Below are positions 35,126 through 44,434 of a DNA stretch of 64,000 nucleotides, one piece after another. How positions within the stretch are numbered: the first letter of the stretch is position 1; each line of letters opens with the position of its first letter. Location of the stretch: assembly GCF_002243045.1 (NCBI RefSeq), contig NZ_MBKP01000012.1, positions 54,286-118,285 on the forward strand, read 5' to 3'. The position numbers and the translations under genes were made by a program. The DNA comes from Methanolobus psychrotolerans (GTDB lineage: Archaea > Halobacteriota > Methanosarcinia > Methanosarcinales > Methanosarcinaceae). A model generated the notes under the pieces. That model saw only the letters and a list, made by a program, of their open reading frames with translations. It was not told the DNA's origin and ran no database searches.

Positions 35126-36271
35126 TTAAATTGTCTGGAGAACCTTCTCCAGGTCTTTTACAAAAGAATCTATCATTTCAAAAGTTACATGAGGCATGAT
35201 CACAAGGCGCAAGCCATGAGGTTTCTGGGTGATAGAAACCTGCCAGTTGAATTCTTTTGCCAGCCTGCTTCTGACAAGATCAGGTTTGGAGACTTTCAGT
35301 GCAACTACGTTCATGACAGGTTTTAATAAAGGATACACATTGATCCCTGCCAGACGGTCCATAAGATAATGAGTTAATTCCATACATCCGGACACTTTTT
35401 CCCGGTAGCCTTCTTTTCCAAGGAAGCTCATAACAGCATATGTTGCTGCCACTGCAGCTCCACTTCTGGTCCCTGTAAGAGTATACTGAGTCGAAACTGT
35501 GAGGTAAGGTGTTTCTGCCTTGAGGCTTTCCAGATGTTCATTGGTCCTGAACAGAAGCACGCCGGATGGTATTGTACTCATGCCCATTTTATGAGGGTCA
35601 ATAGCTATTGAAGTAACACCCGGTAAAATAAAATCAAATTCACATGACATTTCAAGAAATGGAAGGACAAATCCTCCAAAAGCAGCATCGATATGCAAGA
35701 AAATATTGTTTTCCAGTGCAATTTCAGAAAGTCTGGCTATCGGATCGACCTGGCCAAATTCTGTTGAGCCTGCTATAGCAACAAGACCTATCGTATTCTC
35801 GTCTATAAGAGATTTAACGGAATCTATAGACACTTTAAGATCATCCTCAAGACTTGCTTTTCTGAGTTCGACATCGAGAATATCTGATACTTTGTCAAAT
35901 GAAAAATGAGCTGAATCCGGCACAACAAGATTGGGTTTTTCGCATTTTGACTTCTGGATGAAAAGATTCCTCATGGAACGGATAGCCTGTATGTTTGATT
36001 CAGTCCCACCTGTGGTCATGTAACCTGATGCACCCGGATGATGCAGAAGGTTACTTAGCATACTGAGTACCTCCTTTTCAAGATTGGATGTTCCTTTGAA
36101 AAGCCCAAAATCACCCATATTTGATTCTATGAACTGCATATGAGCTTCAACCGCTACTCTATGCGGATAGGTGCACATGGAACTCAGCACACGTTCATAT
36201 TTCAGGTCCTGACTTTTTGAATCGTTTAAAATGTTGCGTATTTTCTCTTCAGATAGGCCAGTTTCGTTCAT
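35126..36271 (-). CDS. mfnA: Tyrosine/aspartate decarboxylase
   Basis: A PLP enzyme of about 381 residues that makes tyramine for methanofuran, or beta-alanine for coenzyme A, in methanogens. Key parts are [46 protein letters not shown] and [17 protein letters not shown], whose lysine should bind PLP. ATG 36271 ([10 protein letters not shown]) fits the family start; the 15 codons before it are hydrophobic and non-conserved. A short inverted repeat, CTGGAGAA/TTCTCCAG, lies within the last codons. The gene is monocistronic. Confidence 0.93.
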   Translation of the reverse strand: MNETGLSEEKIRNILNDSKSQDLKYERVLSSMCTYPHRVAVEAHMQFIESNMGDFGLFKGTSNLEKEVLSMLSNLLHHPGASGYMTTGGTESNIQAIRSMRNLFIQKSKCEKPNLVVPDSAHFSFDKVSDILDVELRKASLEDDLKVSIDSVKSLIDENTIGLVAIAGSTEFGQVDPIARLSEIALENNIFLHIDAAFGGFVLPFLEMSCEFDFILPGVTSIAIDPHKMGMSTIPSGVLLFRTNEHLESLKAETPYLTVSTQYTLTGTRSGAAVAATYAVMSFLGKEGYREKVSGCMELTHYLMDRLAGINVYPLLKPVMNVVALKVSKPDLVRSRLAKEFNWQVSITQKPHGLRLVIMPHVTFEMIDSFVKDLEKVLQTI

Positions 36272-36375
36272 TTGATATATGAATACTAGAAGATGCTTAA
36301 AAAAATTGTGTTGCACGCATAGCTTGAAAAATAGGTGACAGTCCGTAATGGAACTGCTTTGATACCGGTATAACG

Positions 36376-37074
36376 TTATGATATACCTTTGTATATCTTC
36401 AAACCTTTATCTGAAACTGTGACTACCCATGGATCCATACTATGCGTAGCAGCACGCATCTTAAGGACCTTCATAAAACGGTAAGATACATTCTGCTTAG
36501 ATGCAATTCCAAGTTCTATTATCCCATCTGCAAGGTAACCTTCAATACCTGCCTTGGGCTGTCCAGGATCAAGAGTATTGAAGGTTTCAAATATTACAAA
36601 AGATGTCAGATCCTCTCTGCGTAGCGGTTCAAACAAATGATACAGACGCTTGCGCATTTCATCTTCCCGTTCATCCATCAGTGAATATAACGCTCCAAGA
36701 GAATCAAGTGCTACACAGGTGAACTTAGGGCCCCATTTACTTTTGTATTGCATAATCTGAGTCTCAATGGTATTTATAAGATCCTGGGAGTATTCATCAA
36801 ACTGCAAGCGATAATCACTGTAATCCAGGATACCCAGTTTATCCGTCAGCTTTACCCCCATATGTTCCATATTTCTCATGTGATTTGCTTTACTTTCTTC
36901 AAGAGTGATGTAAAGACCATATTCATCAGCACCTTCAAGATAATTGGAAAGCATAGAGAATGTCACGCCTGACTTCAATGTTCCCGGAGCACCCGTGATC
37001 AATACCACACTATTCTTTGGGATGTCAGTAAGAAATACTTTGTTCAATCCTTCAATCGTATCTATAAACCTCAT
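36376..37074 (-). CDS. KaiC/RAD55-like RecA-superfamily ATPase
   Basis: A 232-residue single-domain ATPase. Walker A is seen as [17 protein letters not shown] (GxxxxxKS), the switch region as [15 protein letters not shown] and Walker B as [15 protein letters not shown]. The C-terminal [20 protein letters not shown] is typical of KaiC-like proteins and of the archaellum ATPase ArlH (FlaH). It overlaps the upstream CheF-like gene by 23 bases and is the last gene of a three-gene operon. It probably acts as a nucleotide-dependent switch in signal transduction rather than as a recombinase. Confidence 0.85.
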   Translation of the reverse strand: MRFIDTIEGLNKVFLTDIPKNSVVLITGAPGTLKSGVTFSMLSNYLEGADEYGLYITLEESKANHMRNMEHMGVKLTDKLGILDYSDYRLQFDEYSQDLINTIETQIMQYKSKWGPKFTCVALDSLGALYSLMDEREDEMRKRLYHLFEPLRREDLTSFVIFETFNTLDPGQPKAGIEGYLADGIIELGIASKQNVSYRFMKVLKMRAATHSMDPWVVTVSDKGLKIYKGIS

Positions 37075-38284
37075 TTACATCACCCAGTTTATCCATCATC
37101 TTTTTTTTCGCATAGTTCTTTTCAAATTCCCTGAGTCTTTCTGATTCAAAAGATCTCAGCATGGAAGAATTCGCTATCTTTTCATTAATATGATTCCTGA
37201 TGATTTTCAGGGATTTTGGAAATAAATTGAATTCAACATCAATTAGTCCGCTTTGTATCATGTGATTTATTTTAGATTCAATAGCAAACGATTCTATACC
37301 ACATAAATATGCCAGAGCTTTTTTGTCCTTCACTCCGAGGTAAATTGCACTAACAAGTCTGAATATACTGTCCTCGTTCTGATCAATAGCATCAGACAAA
37401 GCAAAAGAAATTGAGTTTTCAACAGAATCCAGAGTAATCATTACATCGTTTATGGTATGCATGAAGAGACTGACCAGACCAATGTTTTTTTCTTCTATTT
37501 TTACTGATTTTATTTGATCCAGGGGAATGAACTGCCATAAACACTCAGTATTTACATGGCCTATAAGCGAAGATGTACCAAATTTCCAGACAAGTTTATT
37601 CATCTTTTCCGTAGCTTTGAAACTATTTGTATGATTCCAGCATTTTGCTATCTCCTGGAATGATGAATTCAGATCTTTTCCAAGAGTACCTTCACCTTTT
37701 CCCTTAAGCCCTTCAATTATTGCAGATCCTGTAGGAGTAACATATGCAAATTCATCTACCAGATCTCTTTTTTTTAAAACTTCAAAAGCATGCTTTAGCA
37801 GAAGTTTATCCCTGTCAAATATAGGAAGTAATACATCCATGTCTGTAATACCGGATGAAAGCAAGAACAACAGCCTGATCTGTTCCGGTTTGAGCTGACC
37901 ATATACTGCATCAACGCTAAAACCAAGTAATGTCAGCAGATATGATTTTAAATTTTCAATATTAACCTTATCACCGGTAAAAATCATGCTGGAGGTCACA
38001 TAACCTGTTCCAAACAACGATAATTTTTTGTAATCTACCACAATGTAACTTGAATGCCTGCTTGATGATACTATCTTATTGACAACGGATTTGGGCAATT
38101 TTCTGTCTACCAGTTCCACTGCTTTTAAAGGAATAGTATCCCACCCGCCTTCTTTAGGTAACCATATATCCTGATTGGTTATTCCCACTTTCCCATGTAT
38201 CCATTGGGAACCGGAGATGGCTATATTGGTTACAAGCTGAGGGATATCGGATACATAATCCAGTTCAATTTCTGAATAATCCAT
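37052..38284 (-). CDS. CheF-like archaeal taxis adaptor protein
   Basis: A 410-residue protein that resembles archaeal CheF (DUF439), which links the Che system to the archaellum motor. The N-terminal part (SQWIHGKVGITNQDIWLPKE, then IPLKAVELVDRKLP) has the PH-like pattern of CheF. The middle has winged-helix-like segments (LKPEQIRLLFLLSSGI, LKKRDLVDEFAYVTPTG), and the N-terminal pattern recurs at about 230-300 (FIPLDQIKSVKIEEKN). No cheY, cheA or arl gene is in the window, so a taxis role is an inference. It is sandwiched between a PAS-DUF835 protein and a KaiC-like ATPase with tight spacing. Confidence 0.6.
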   Translation of the reverse strand: MDYSEIELDYVSDIPQLVTNIAISGSQWIHGKVGITNQDIWLPKEGGWDTIPLKAVELVDRKLPKSVVNKIVSSSRHSSYIVVDYKKLSLFGTGYVTSSMIFTGDKVNIENLKSYLLTLLGFSVDAVYGQLKPEQIRLLFLLSSGITDMDVLLPIFDRDKLLLKHAFEVLKKRDLVDEFAYVTPTGSAIIEGLKGKGEGTLGKDLNSSFQEIAKCWNHTNSFKATEKMNKLVWKFGTSSLIGHVNTECLWQFIPLDQIKSVKIEEKNIGLVSLFMHTINDVMITLDSVENSISFALSDAIDQNEDSIFRLVSAIYLGVKDKKALAYLCGIESFAIESKINHMIQSGLIDVEFNLFPKSLKIIRNHINEKIANSSMLRSFESERLREFEKNYAKKKMMDKLGDVNEVYRYD

Positions 38285-38321
38285 TGAATATCCTCATTTT
38301 TGATTATCTTTCGGCAAGCTT

Positions 38322-40127
38322 TTAAAGACATTTAACCGGTTTCATCCATCGTGTCATAAGATGAAACTCCTTTAGATCCAATGCAAGCGAATTAATATGG
38401 ATGATCATACTTGAATTTGAGTTCATTACAGAATCATTTACTTCTTCAATTGCTTTTATAACAGATTTTATATCGTTGTCCAGACTCAGATATTCAAGAC
38501 CATCTAAAAAGACAACTCCAAGGTTTACTTTATCAATAAAATTATAAATAGTTGGTTGAAGTTTGTATAGTTCGCTGGAATCAATAAAAGGTTGATCACT
38601 GCTCTGATTCTTTGTTAACCAAATAAAAGGCGTTTTTAATAAGCTATAGGTATTTCGTACTCTTGTAGGATTTTGCCGTGTTATGCAAAGACCTGGCACT
38701 CCACTTTTAACCATGTTAGAGAACATACGATAACTATCTTCAGTATCTGTATCATCAACAAAATAAATACACCCGGGATCAAGTTTTACATACTTATCTT
38801 CAAAGTCTTCAAAAGCAGCTTCGTTTTCCAGAGACTCTTCTTGTAAAGGATCAACAAACAATCCCCTCAGATCTGAAATGTTTTGGAATGTCACAACTAT
38901 TCTTTCGTCCATCCCAGTTTTGTTTATAACCGACTGTGAAACATTTGCTATTAAAGACGTACCCTCTTTTGTTGTGAACTCCAATATAACTGGTTTACTT
39001 GAACCTTTCACAAATTTTTCTGGTTTCACAAGTAAGTTAATGAACGATACACCAATTAATTCGTCAAACACATACCCTAAAACATCAAGAGCTTTTTGAT
39101 TGATAGTACTTATCATCAACTCACTATCAAGTGATAAAGTTGCAATCGGAGATAGTTCCATTAAGTTATGAATATAATCATAAGTCTGTGCTAATTCATT
39201 CCGGGATATTTTTAGGGTCTCTTCTGCTATTTTCTGTTCGGTAATATCCCGGCTTAGACCTACAATACCTTCGACATTATTATTTAAATCTAAAATTGGT
39301 GTTTTAATACTTTCAAGATATTTTTTGTTACCTGCTGGATCAATAAAATCAGCTATAATATGAATAGATTTTTTATTTTTGATTATATCGTTATCAGATT
39401 GTACAAATATTTCTGCCAGGGAGGTCGGAAAAAGTTCTTTATCTGTTTTACCAATAATCTCAGCTTTTTGGAGTCCAACAAACTTTTCAAATGCTTTATT
39501 TGAAACAAGATTTTTTCCGTTAAGATCTTTTAAATAGACTATTTCCGGGATAGTTTCAATTAAAGAATTAAAAATAATCTGGGATTCTTTTAATTCATTC
39601 TCAATGCAAATCCTTTCCATGACTTCAGATTGCAGTTTTTGGTTTGAAGCCATTAAATCCTCTATTCTTTCAGCTAATAGAAGTTCTAAATTTGCAGGAA
39701 GATTTTCTTGTGGAAAAATTGATTTATCATGCTTAAAGAAACGAATGTAATTGATGATATATTCAAGTTGTTCACTAGAATCATAAATGAAATATGATTT
39801 TGTAAAAATATTTTGTGATGTTTCCGGCAGATACGTTTGCTGCTGAAGAAAAGCTTTTTTTAAAAAAATCGCCTCAGAACAATCATTACAAGGAGATGTC
39901 TTTCCAAATTGCTCAAAACACTTCATCTTTAAATTTTTATTTTCAGATAAACCTAAAAAGTGGTAACCATTTTTGTTTAAAAAAAGAATGTTATAATCTT
40001 TATCAAATATACCAATTGCATAAGGAAGTTTATCTAATATCTTTTTGAATATTGGATTTTGAACAATATCGTTAATAGAAAAATCTTGTGTTAAAAATGA
40101 TTTTGTATTCTGACTTTTTTTGTTCAT
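38322..40127 (-). CDS. PAS-domain sensor protein with C-terminal DUF835
   Basis: A 601-residue cytoplasmic sensor without a kinase domain. Three PAS modules are visible: around 25-110 (LPYAIGIFDKDYNILFLNK, with a CNDC pair), 180-300 (IPEIVYLKDLNGKNLVSNKA, ending VGLSRDITEQK) and 315-420 (LSPIATLSLDSELMISTIN). A helical linker follows the first. Residues 455-600 are DUF835: GCIYFVDDTDTEDSYRMF, VPGLCITRQNP, FIWLTKNQ, LGVVFLDGLEYLSLDND. DUF835 resembles a degenerate RecA/KaiC core, in line with the KaiC-like protein encoded two genes downstream. It is the first gene of the operon and faces the replication origin. Confidence 0.85.
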   Translation of the reverse strand: MNKKSQNTKSFLTQDFSINDIVQNPIFKKILDKLPYAIGIFDKDYNILFLNKNGYHFLGLSENKNLKMKCFEQFGKTSPCNDCSEAIFLKKAFLQQQTYLPETSQNIFTKSYFIYDSSEQLEYIINYIRFFKHDKSIFPQENLPANLELLLAERIEDLMASNQKLQSEVMERICIENELKESQIIFNSLIETIPEIVYLKDLNGKNLVSNKAFEKFVGLQKAEIIGKTDKELFPTSLAEIFVQSDNDIIKNKKSIHIIADFIDPAGNKKYLESIKTPILDLNNNVEGIVGLSRDITEQKIAEETLKISRNELAQTYDYIHNLMELSPIATLSLDSELMISTINQKALDVLGYVFDELIGVSFINLLVKPEKFVKGSSKPVILEFTTKEGTSLIANVSQSVINKTGMDERIVVTFQNISDLRGLFVDPLQEESLENEAAFEDFEDKYVKLDPGCIYFVDDTDTEDSYRMFSNMVKSGVPGLCITRQNPTRVRNTYSLLKTPFIWLTKNQSSDQPFIDSSELYKLQPTIYNFIDKVNLGVVFLDGLEYLSLDNDIKSVIKAIEEVNDSVMNSNSSMIIHINSLALDLKEFHLMTRWMKPVKCL

Positions 40128-40240
40128 ATCCTAACCACCATCTTAAATTAGATGAACTATATACATCATTAACTATATGTATACTTATATAAAAGATATA
40201 CTTATTTAATAATTTTCTTTTTTTTAGAACTAGAACAGCA

Positions 40241-40342
40241 ACCCCATGATTTCAACTGGAAATTACAAAATTCACCAAAATCCATGTTTAATATTTTTAG
40301 ATTTTATTGGCCTAAGCTACCCCATTGTTTCAACTGGAAATT
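40241..40342 (-). repeat. Left ORB pair of oriC
   Basis: Box 1 (40241-40263) reads ACCCCATGATTTCAACTGGA on the plus strand and box 2 (40319-40342) ACCCCATTGTTTCAACTGGA. Both are the reverse complement of the TTCCAGTTGAAA...GGGG type. They are 78 bases apart. Confidence 0.85.
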
Positions 40343-40510
40343 CATGACAAACCATAAAAACTTGATTTAATTAGTTTTCTTTGCTTTTTTTATTTGTTTG
40401 TTTATTTGTTTGGTTTGTTAATAAGAAAAGCTTATATAGTTTTATTTTAATAGTAAAAGCACCATCTTTTTTTAAAATAATTAAAAAGATTATTCATATC
40501 TTTTTTTTGG
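40343..40510. other. AT-rich duplex-unwinding region of oriC
   Basis: About 170 bases, almost all A and T, with T7-T8 runs and a TTTGTTTGTTTATTTGTTTG tract at about 40394-40413. It lies exactly between the two oppositely oriented groups of origin boxes, the expected place of first strand opening. Confidence 0.75.
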
Positions 40511-40697
40511 ATTCCAGCTGAAACAATGGGGTCACTGTGGTTTATATACTTTCCAGTTGAAACAAAGGGGTTTCATTCCATCAGAACTCCTATTGTTTAT
40601 ATTCTTTAATGAATTAATTATGAAAAAAATGTTGATACCTAATGATTTTGATACAAATTTTAATTATTATATAAGTTTCCAGTTGAACTAAGGGGGT
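40511..40697 (+). repeat. Right ORB triplet of oriC
   Basis: Box 3 (40511-40532) reads ATTCCAGCTGAAACAATGGG, box 4 (40550-40571) TTTCCAGTTGAAACAAAGGG and box 5 (40676-40697) TTTCCAGTTGAACTAAGGGG. Box 4 is the closest to the mean sequence. Boxes 3 and 4 are 39 bases apart; box 5 is 126 bases further on, nearer to orc1/cdc6. Confidence 0.85.
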
Positions 40698-40873
40698 CTA
40701 AACCATAAACATTAATAACCTCCACTTCCAATGTAGCGTTTGGAATACAGAGATAAAAGTTAGTCACATTCGTTTTATAATTGACATTTCTGATATCTGA
40801 CAAGTAAGTATTAGACATTATTCAACATCGTAGTAACATTAGTAATTTTGATAGGAAAGGGTGAAACAAGTAA

Positions 40874-42109
40874 ATGCAAAGTAAATCATTAGATGGCCTG
40901 TTCCAGGAATTACTGGAAAATGAACCTATCTTCAAAAATAAAGAGGTTCTAAGACATTCATATACTCCTGATTCTCTTGTTCATCGTGATGATCAGATAA
41001 ACAGTCTTGCTTCAATTCTTGTTTCAGCTCTTAGAGGAGATACACCTTCAAATATCTTGATCTATGGGAAAACCGGTACAGGTAAAACTGCTGTAACAAG
41101 ACACGTTGGGATTGAGCTTGAAAGAAAAGGTGAAGCTCTTGGACTTTCCTGTAAAGTTGTCTACTTGAATTGTGAAGTAATTGACACTCAATATAGACTG
41201 CTTGCAAATCTTACACGCCAGTTTGGAGAAGATGTCCCAATGACCGGCTGGCCAACTGATCAGGTCTTTTTCAAATTTAAAGAAACAATTGATAGTGAAA
41301 GACAAGTTGTTATCATTATTCTTGATGAAATCGACAAACTAATTAAAAAAGGTGATGATGTTCTTTATAATCTCTCAAGAATAAACACTGATTTAGAGAA
41401 TGCAAAAGTCAGCATGATTGGTGTTTCAAATGACCTTAAATTCACTGAATTTCTTGATCCAAGGGTTAAAAGTTCACTTGGAGAAGAAGAAATAATTTTT
41501 CCACCATATGACGCTGATCAGATAAGTGATATTCTTCTTGAAAGAGCTCAGATTGCTTACAAGCCTGATGCTTTGGATGAAATGGTCATTCCTCTTTGTG
41601 CTGCTTTTGCCGCTCAGGAACACGGTGATGCAAGACGCGCTCTTGATCTTCTCAGGGTTGCAGGGGAAATTGCAGAAAGAGAGAACAAATCCCGTGTTGA
41701 AGAACAGCATGTAAAAGGTGCCCAGGAAAAAATTGAAGTTGACCGTGTCATTGAAGTCGTACGTACTCTTCCAACTCAGTCAAAGCTTGCTCTTTACAGT
41801 GTTATGGTACTGAGAAATAACGGATATAAGAATGTCACAACAGGTGAAGTTTATAATGTCTACCGCCAATTATGTTTACAGGTGGATATGGACATCCTCA
41901 CACAGCGTAGGGTGACAGATCTAATGTCAGAACTGGATATGCTTGGAATCGTAAATGCTGTTGTTGTGAGCAAAGGCAGGTATGGCAGGACAAAAGAGAT
42001 AGTATTGAGTGTTCCGATTAACAGTACAAAAAAAGTGTTGTTTGAAGATTACAGGCTTAAACCGCTGGAAATCTTTAAGCCTGTCCTTACAACCCAATTA
42101 CATCTTTAA
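40874..42109 (+). CDS. orc1: Origin-binding initiator Orc1/Cdc6
   Basis: A 411-residue AAA+ initiator that binds origin boxes and loads the MCM helicase. Motifs are HRDDQINSLASIL (initiator-specific), Walker A IYGKTGTGKTAVTRH, Walker B VVIIILDEIDKLIKKG, sensor 1 VSMIGVSNDLKF, and sensor 2 with HGDARRALDLLRVAGEIAE. The C-terminal winged helix includes TQRRVTDLMSELDMLGIV. The gene lies 176 bases from the nearest origin box, so it may both act on and be controlled by oriC. A second initiator elsewhere in the genome is likely from what is known of the order. Confidence 0.96.
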   Translation: MQSKSLDGLFQELLENEPIFKNKEVLRHSYTPDSLVHRDDQINSLASILVSALRGDTPSNILIYGKTGTGKTAVTRHVGIELERKGEALGLSCKVVYLNCEVIDTQYRLLANLTRQFGEDVPMTGWPTDQVFFKFKETIDSERQVVIIILDEIDKLIKKGDDVLYNLSRINTDLENAKVSMIGVSNDLKFTEFLDPRVKSSLGEEEIIFPPYDADQISDILLERAQIAYKPDALDEMVIPLCAAFAAQEHGDARRALDLLRVAGEIAERENKSRVEEQHVKGAQEKIEVDRVIEVVRTLPTQSKLALYSVMVLRNNGYKNVTTGEVYNVYRQLCLQVDMDILTQRRVTDLMSELDMLGIVNAVVVSKGRYGRTKEIVLSVPINSTKKVLFEDYRLKPLEIFKPVLTTQLHL

Positions 42110-42113
42110 TACA

Positions 42114-42674
42114 TCAGAAGCTTGGAATCATCAATCTGAGATATCCTACATAAGGTATTTTATAACGAGCGATGCCTATGATCCATTCTTCTTTAACAGG
42201 CATCAGGTAACTTATTTGTCCTTGCTGGTCATAGTACCTGTTTGTTTGTGTGTTGTCACCTTTTGTGATGTATCCTGCATAAGGAGCTGCAGGCCCACCT
42301 TCCCACATGGGTTTTCCCTCTTCAACATAATACATTGCCCTGTGAATGATTGGTGTAACACCTTCCTGACCATAGGGTTTGTATAATATCACATTACCAT
42401 AATTATCAAAAGACGTATAGTTATTCATACCTTCTTCATATGTAATGACATGTGTTCGGTCAATGCTCTGGATAAAAATAATATCTCCTATATTCATATG
42501 TGGCTCCATGCTACCTGATTCAACGGCTACCATCGGCGTCCACATCCCAAAGACCACCTGGGAGAAAGATGCAAATATCAATACGGCAAACAGGACCGTT
42601 AGAATGTCCCGTGCAAGTGAAACAAAGAAATTGTCACTTTCTTTGAAAACATGAAAAGTGTCTTTTAAGTTCAT
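42114..42674 (-). CDS. sipS: Signal peptidase I (archaeal S26B type)
   Basis: A membrane-bound protease of about 186 residues that removes signal peptides. One N-terminal membrane helix (ILTVLFAVLIFASFSQVVFG) is followed by VAVESGSMEPHMNIGDIIFI with the catalytic serine, TPIIHRAMYYVEEG with the histidine that replaces lysine in archaeal and ER enzymes, and YITKGDNTQTN with the acidic residue. ATG 42674 (MNLKDTF) is preferred over the 21-codon longer frame. Its stop is 4 bases from the orc1 stop, so the two genes converge. Confidence 0.92.
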   Translation of the reverse strand: MNLKDTFHVFKESDNFFVSLARDILTVLFAVLIFASFSQVVFGMWTPMVAVESGSMEPHMNIGDIIFIQSIDRTHVITYEEGMNNYTSFDNYGNVILYKPYGQEGVTPIIHRAMYYVEEGKPMWEGGPAAPYAGYITKGDNTQTNRYYDQQGQISYLMPVKEEWIIGIARYKIPYVGYLRLMIPSF

Positions 42675-42826
42675 TGTTATTACCTGTCTTTCGTCCAAAT
42701 GAAGAATGTATTTATGAGTTAAAGAATATATTTGCAAAAAATAAAATGTTTACGGTTTAAAATCATTTCGTAAGTTTTATAGGTTATTTTATTGTATGAT
42801 GATCTACATTTTAGTCTACTATTATT

Positions 42827-44431
42827 ATGAATGAGTTCGATGTCCTAACTGCCTTTATTGAAGAAGGCTACCAGATAAGTCCTGAAGTAGTGGACCTTAT
42901 ATGTTCTCATTGTTCCCCGAAGGAACTTGTGGCATACATACTTGAGAATATCGATCTTTCTGTTCTTGTAATTGATATTGATCATATTGACCTTGAAGGA
43001 TTTAACACCACCACTTCTGTTGAGACAAAAAATTCCAAACATTCTTTTGAGCCAAGCCTAAAAAGCAGGGAAATTAATAACAACTACAACAGTAACCACA
43101 ACAATAATAATAAGCACAACTCATACTCTTCTTATCAGTCGCCAGTCATCACTACCATTTCCGGTAGCAGTGCTTGCCATTATGAAAGTCCTCTTTCTAT
43201 ACTTTCTGATATTACGGACAATTCAACCTGTGTTGGCGAATACATGGAATTTGTCCAGTTCTTCAGGAACCGTTACAGCAGGATCAGCGAAATTATCCGT
43301 GGCAGGATAAATGCCCGGCCCATAGAGAGCTTGAAAAAAGGTAAAAGAACCAATTTCAAAGGAAGCAAGGAAGCCGGAGAAGTTTCGTTAATTGGTATGA
43401 TCTCAGAGATAAAGAGCACAAGTAATGGGCATAAGATTCTGGAAGTCGAAGATCCTACAGGCATTTTTTCAGTTCTCATACGTATGGCAGACAAAGAACT
43501 TTATGAACAGGCTAGTCATTTCGTGCTGGATGAGGTTGTAGGATTTACAGGTACTCTCACAAACGATGGCAATCTCATGATAGCTCAGAAGATAATCCTC
43601 CCTGACCTTCCAAATACAACTATTAAGAGGAAAGGAACGTTTGGAAAGGCAATCCTGACATCTGATATACATGTAGGAAGTTCAACTTTCCTTGAAGAAC
43701 CATGGGAGAGGTTCCTTGATTTTTTGAATGGTGACACTGACAATGAAGCATTGGCTGCCATTTCAAAGGAAGTTCGCTATCTACTTGTAGCAGGTGATCT
43801 TGTTGACGGGGTTGGTATATACCCGGGACAGGAGCATGAACTCTCAATTATTGATGTGTATGACCAGTACAAAAAAGCAGGTGAATATTTTCACAGAATA
43901 CCTAAACATATCAGGATTATCATTTCTCCTGGAAACCACGATGCTGTTCGCCAGGCTGAACCCCAGCCAAGATTACCTGAATGTATAAGGGCTTATTTCC
44001 CTGAAAATGTCACGTTTGTCGGGAATCCTTCAGTTGTGGATCTTGATGGTGTAAAGGTGATGCTTTATCATGGCCGTTCTATAGATGACCTGGTCGCATC
44101 TGTCCCCGGGGTTTCTTACCATGACCCCACCAAGGCAATGGTGGAAATGATGAAGTTCAGGCATCTATCCCCAATCTATGGAAGCCGTGTTTCCATAGCA
44201 CCTGAAAAGAAAGATTATTTTGTTATTGGAAACGTGCCTGACATTCTCCACTGTGGTCATGTACATACCGTGGGTGTTGAATGGTACAAGAATGTCCTGC
44301 TTATCAATTCCGGTACCTGGCAGGATCAGACCGAGTTCCAGAAAAGAGTAAATGTCGTTCCGACTCCTGCCCAGGTTCCTGTAGTGGATCTGGCAACTCT
44401 TAAGACCACCATCCTGAAATTCAATGAGTGA
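42827..44431 (+). CDS. polB: DNA polymerase D small subunit DP1
   Basis: The exonuclease subunit of the archaeal replicative polymerase D, 534 residues. After a helical N-terminal domain and an asparagine-rich linker (NNYNSNHNNNNKHN near 85-98) come an OB fold (EVSLIGMISEIKST to DEVVGFTGTL) and a Mre11-like phosphodiesterase. Its metal sites are LTSDIHVGSS, LVAGDLVDGVG, IISPGNHDAVR, LYHGRSIDD and HCGHVHTVGVEW. The position 0.7 kb beyond orc1, near the origin, fits a replication gene cluster. It converges with ramA, with a 3-base gap between stops. Confidence 0.95.
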   Translation: MNEFDVLTAFIEEGYQISPEVVDLICSHCSPKELVAYILENIDLSVLVIDIDHIDLEGFNTTTSVETKNSKHSFEPSLKSREINNNYNSNHNNNNKHNSYSSYQSPVITTISGSSACHYESPLSILSDITDNSTCVGEYMEFVQFFRNRYSRISEIIRGRINARPIESLKKGKRTNFKGSKEAGEVSLIGMISEIKSTSNGHKILEVEDPTGIFSVLIRMADKELYEQASHFVLDEVVGFTGTLTNDGNLMIAQKIILPDLPNTTIKRKGTFGKAILTSDIHVGSSTFLEEPWERFLDFLNGDTDNEALAAISKEVRYLLVAGDLVDGVGIYPGQEHELSIIDVYDQYKKAGEYFHRIPKHIRIIISPGNHDAVRQAEPQPRLPECIRAYFPENVTFVGNPSVVDLDGVKVMLYHGRSIDDLVASVPGVSYHDPTKAMVEMMKFRHLSPIYGSRVSIAPEKKDYFVIGNVPDILHCGHVHTVGVEWYKNVLLINSGTWQDQTEFQKRVNVVPTPAQVPVVDLATLKTTILKFNE

Positions 44432-44434
44432 ACT

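Larger units (their letters stand above)
40241..40697. other. oriC: Chromosomal replication origin (oriC) with five ORB-like boxes
   Basis: Five copies of an origin recognition box related to TTCCAGTTGAAACAAAGGGG flank an AT-rich core next to orc1/cdc6. Two boxes on the left read on the minus strand and three on the right read on the plus strand, so the G-runs point outward from the core. This is the layout of archaeal origins bound by Orc1/Cdc6. The core (40343-40510) contains long T-tracts and TTTG repeats and would melt easily. Function is inferred from arrangement and neighbouring genes. Confidence 0.85.

Noticed and set aside
34955..35326. 123-residue plus-strand open frame between the M50 protease and mfnA
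   Set aside because: Two thirds of it is antisense to mfnA, and the remainder has no family resemblance or ribosome site.
40381..40420. TTTG-rich tract as a stand-alone tandem repeat or regulatory element
   Set aside because: It lies in the AT-rich core between origin boxes and is explained as the unwinding region.
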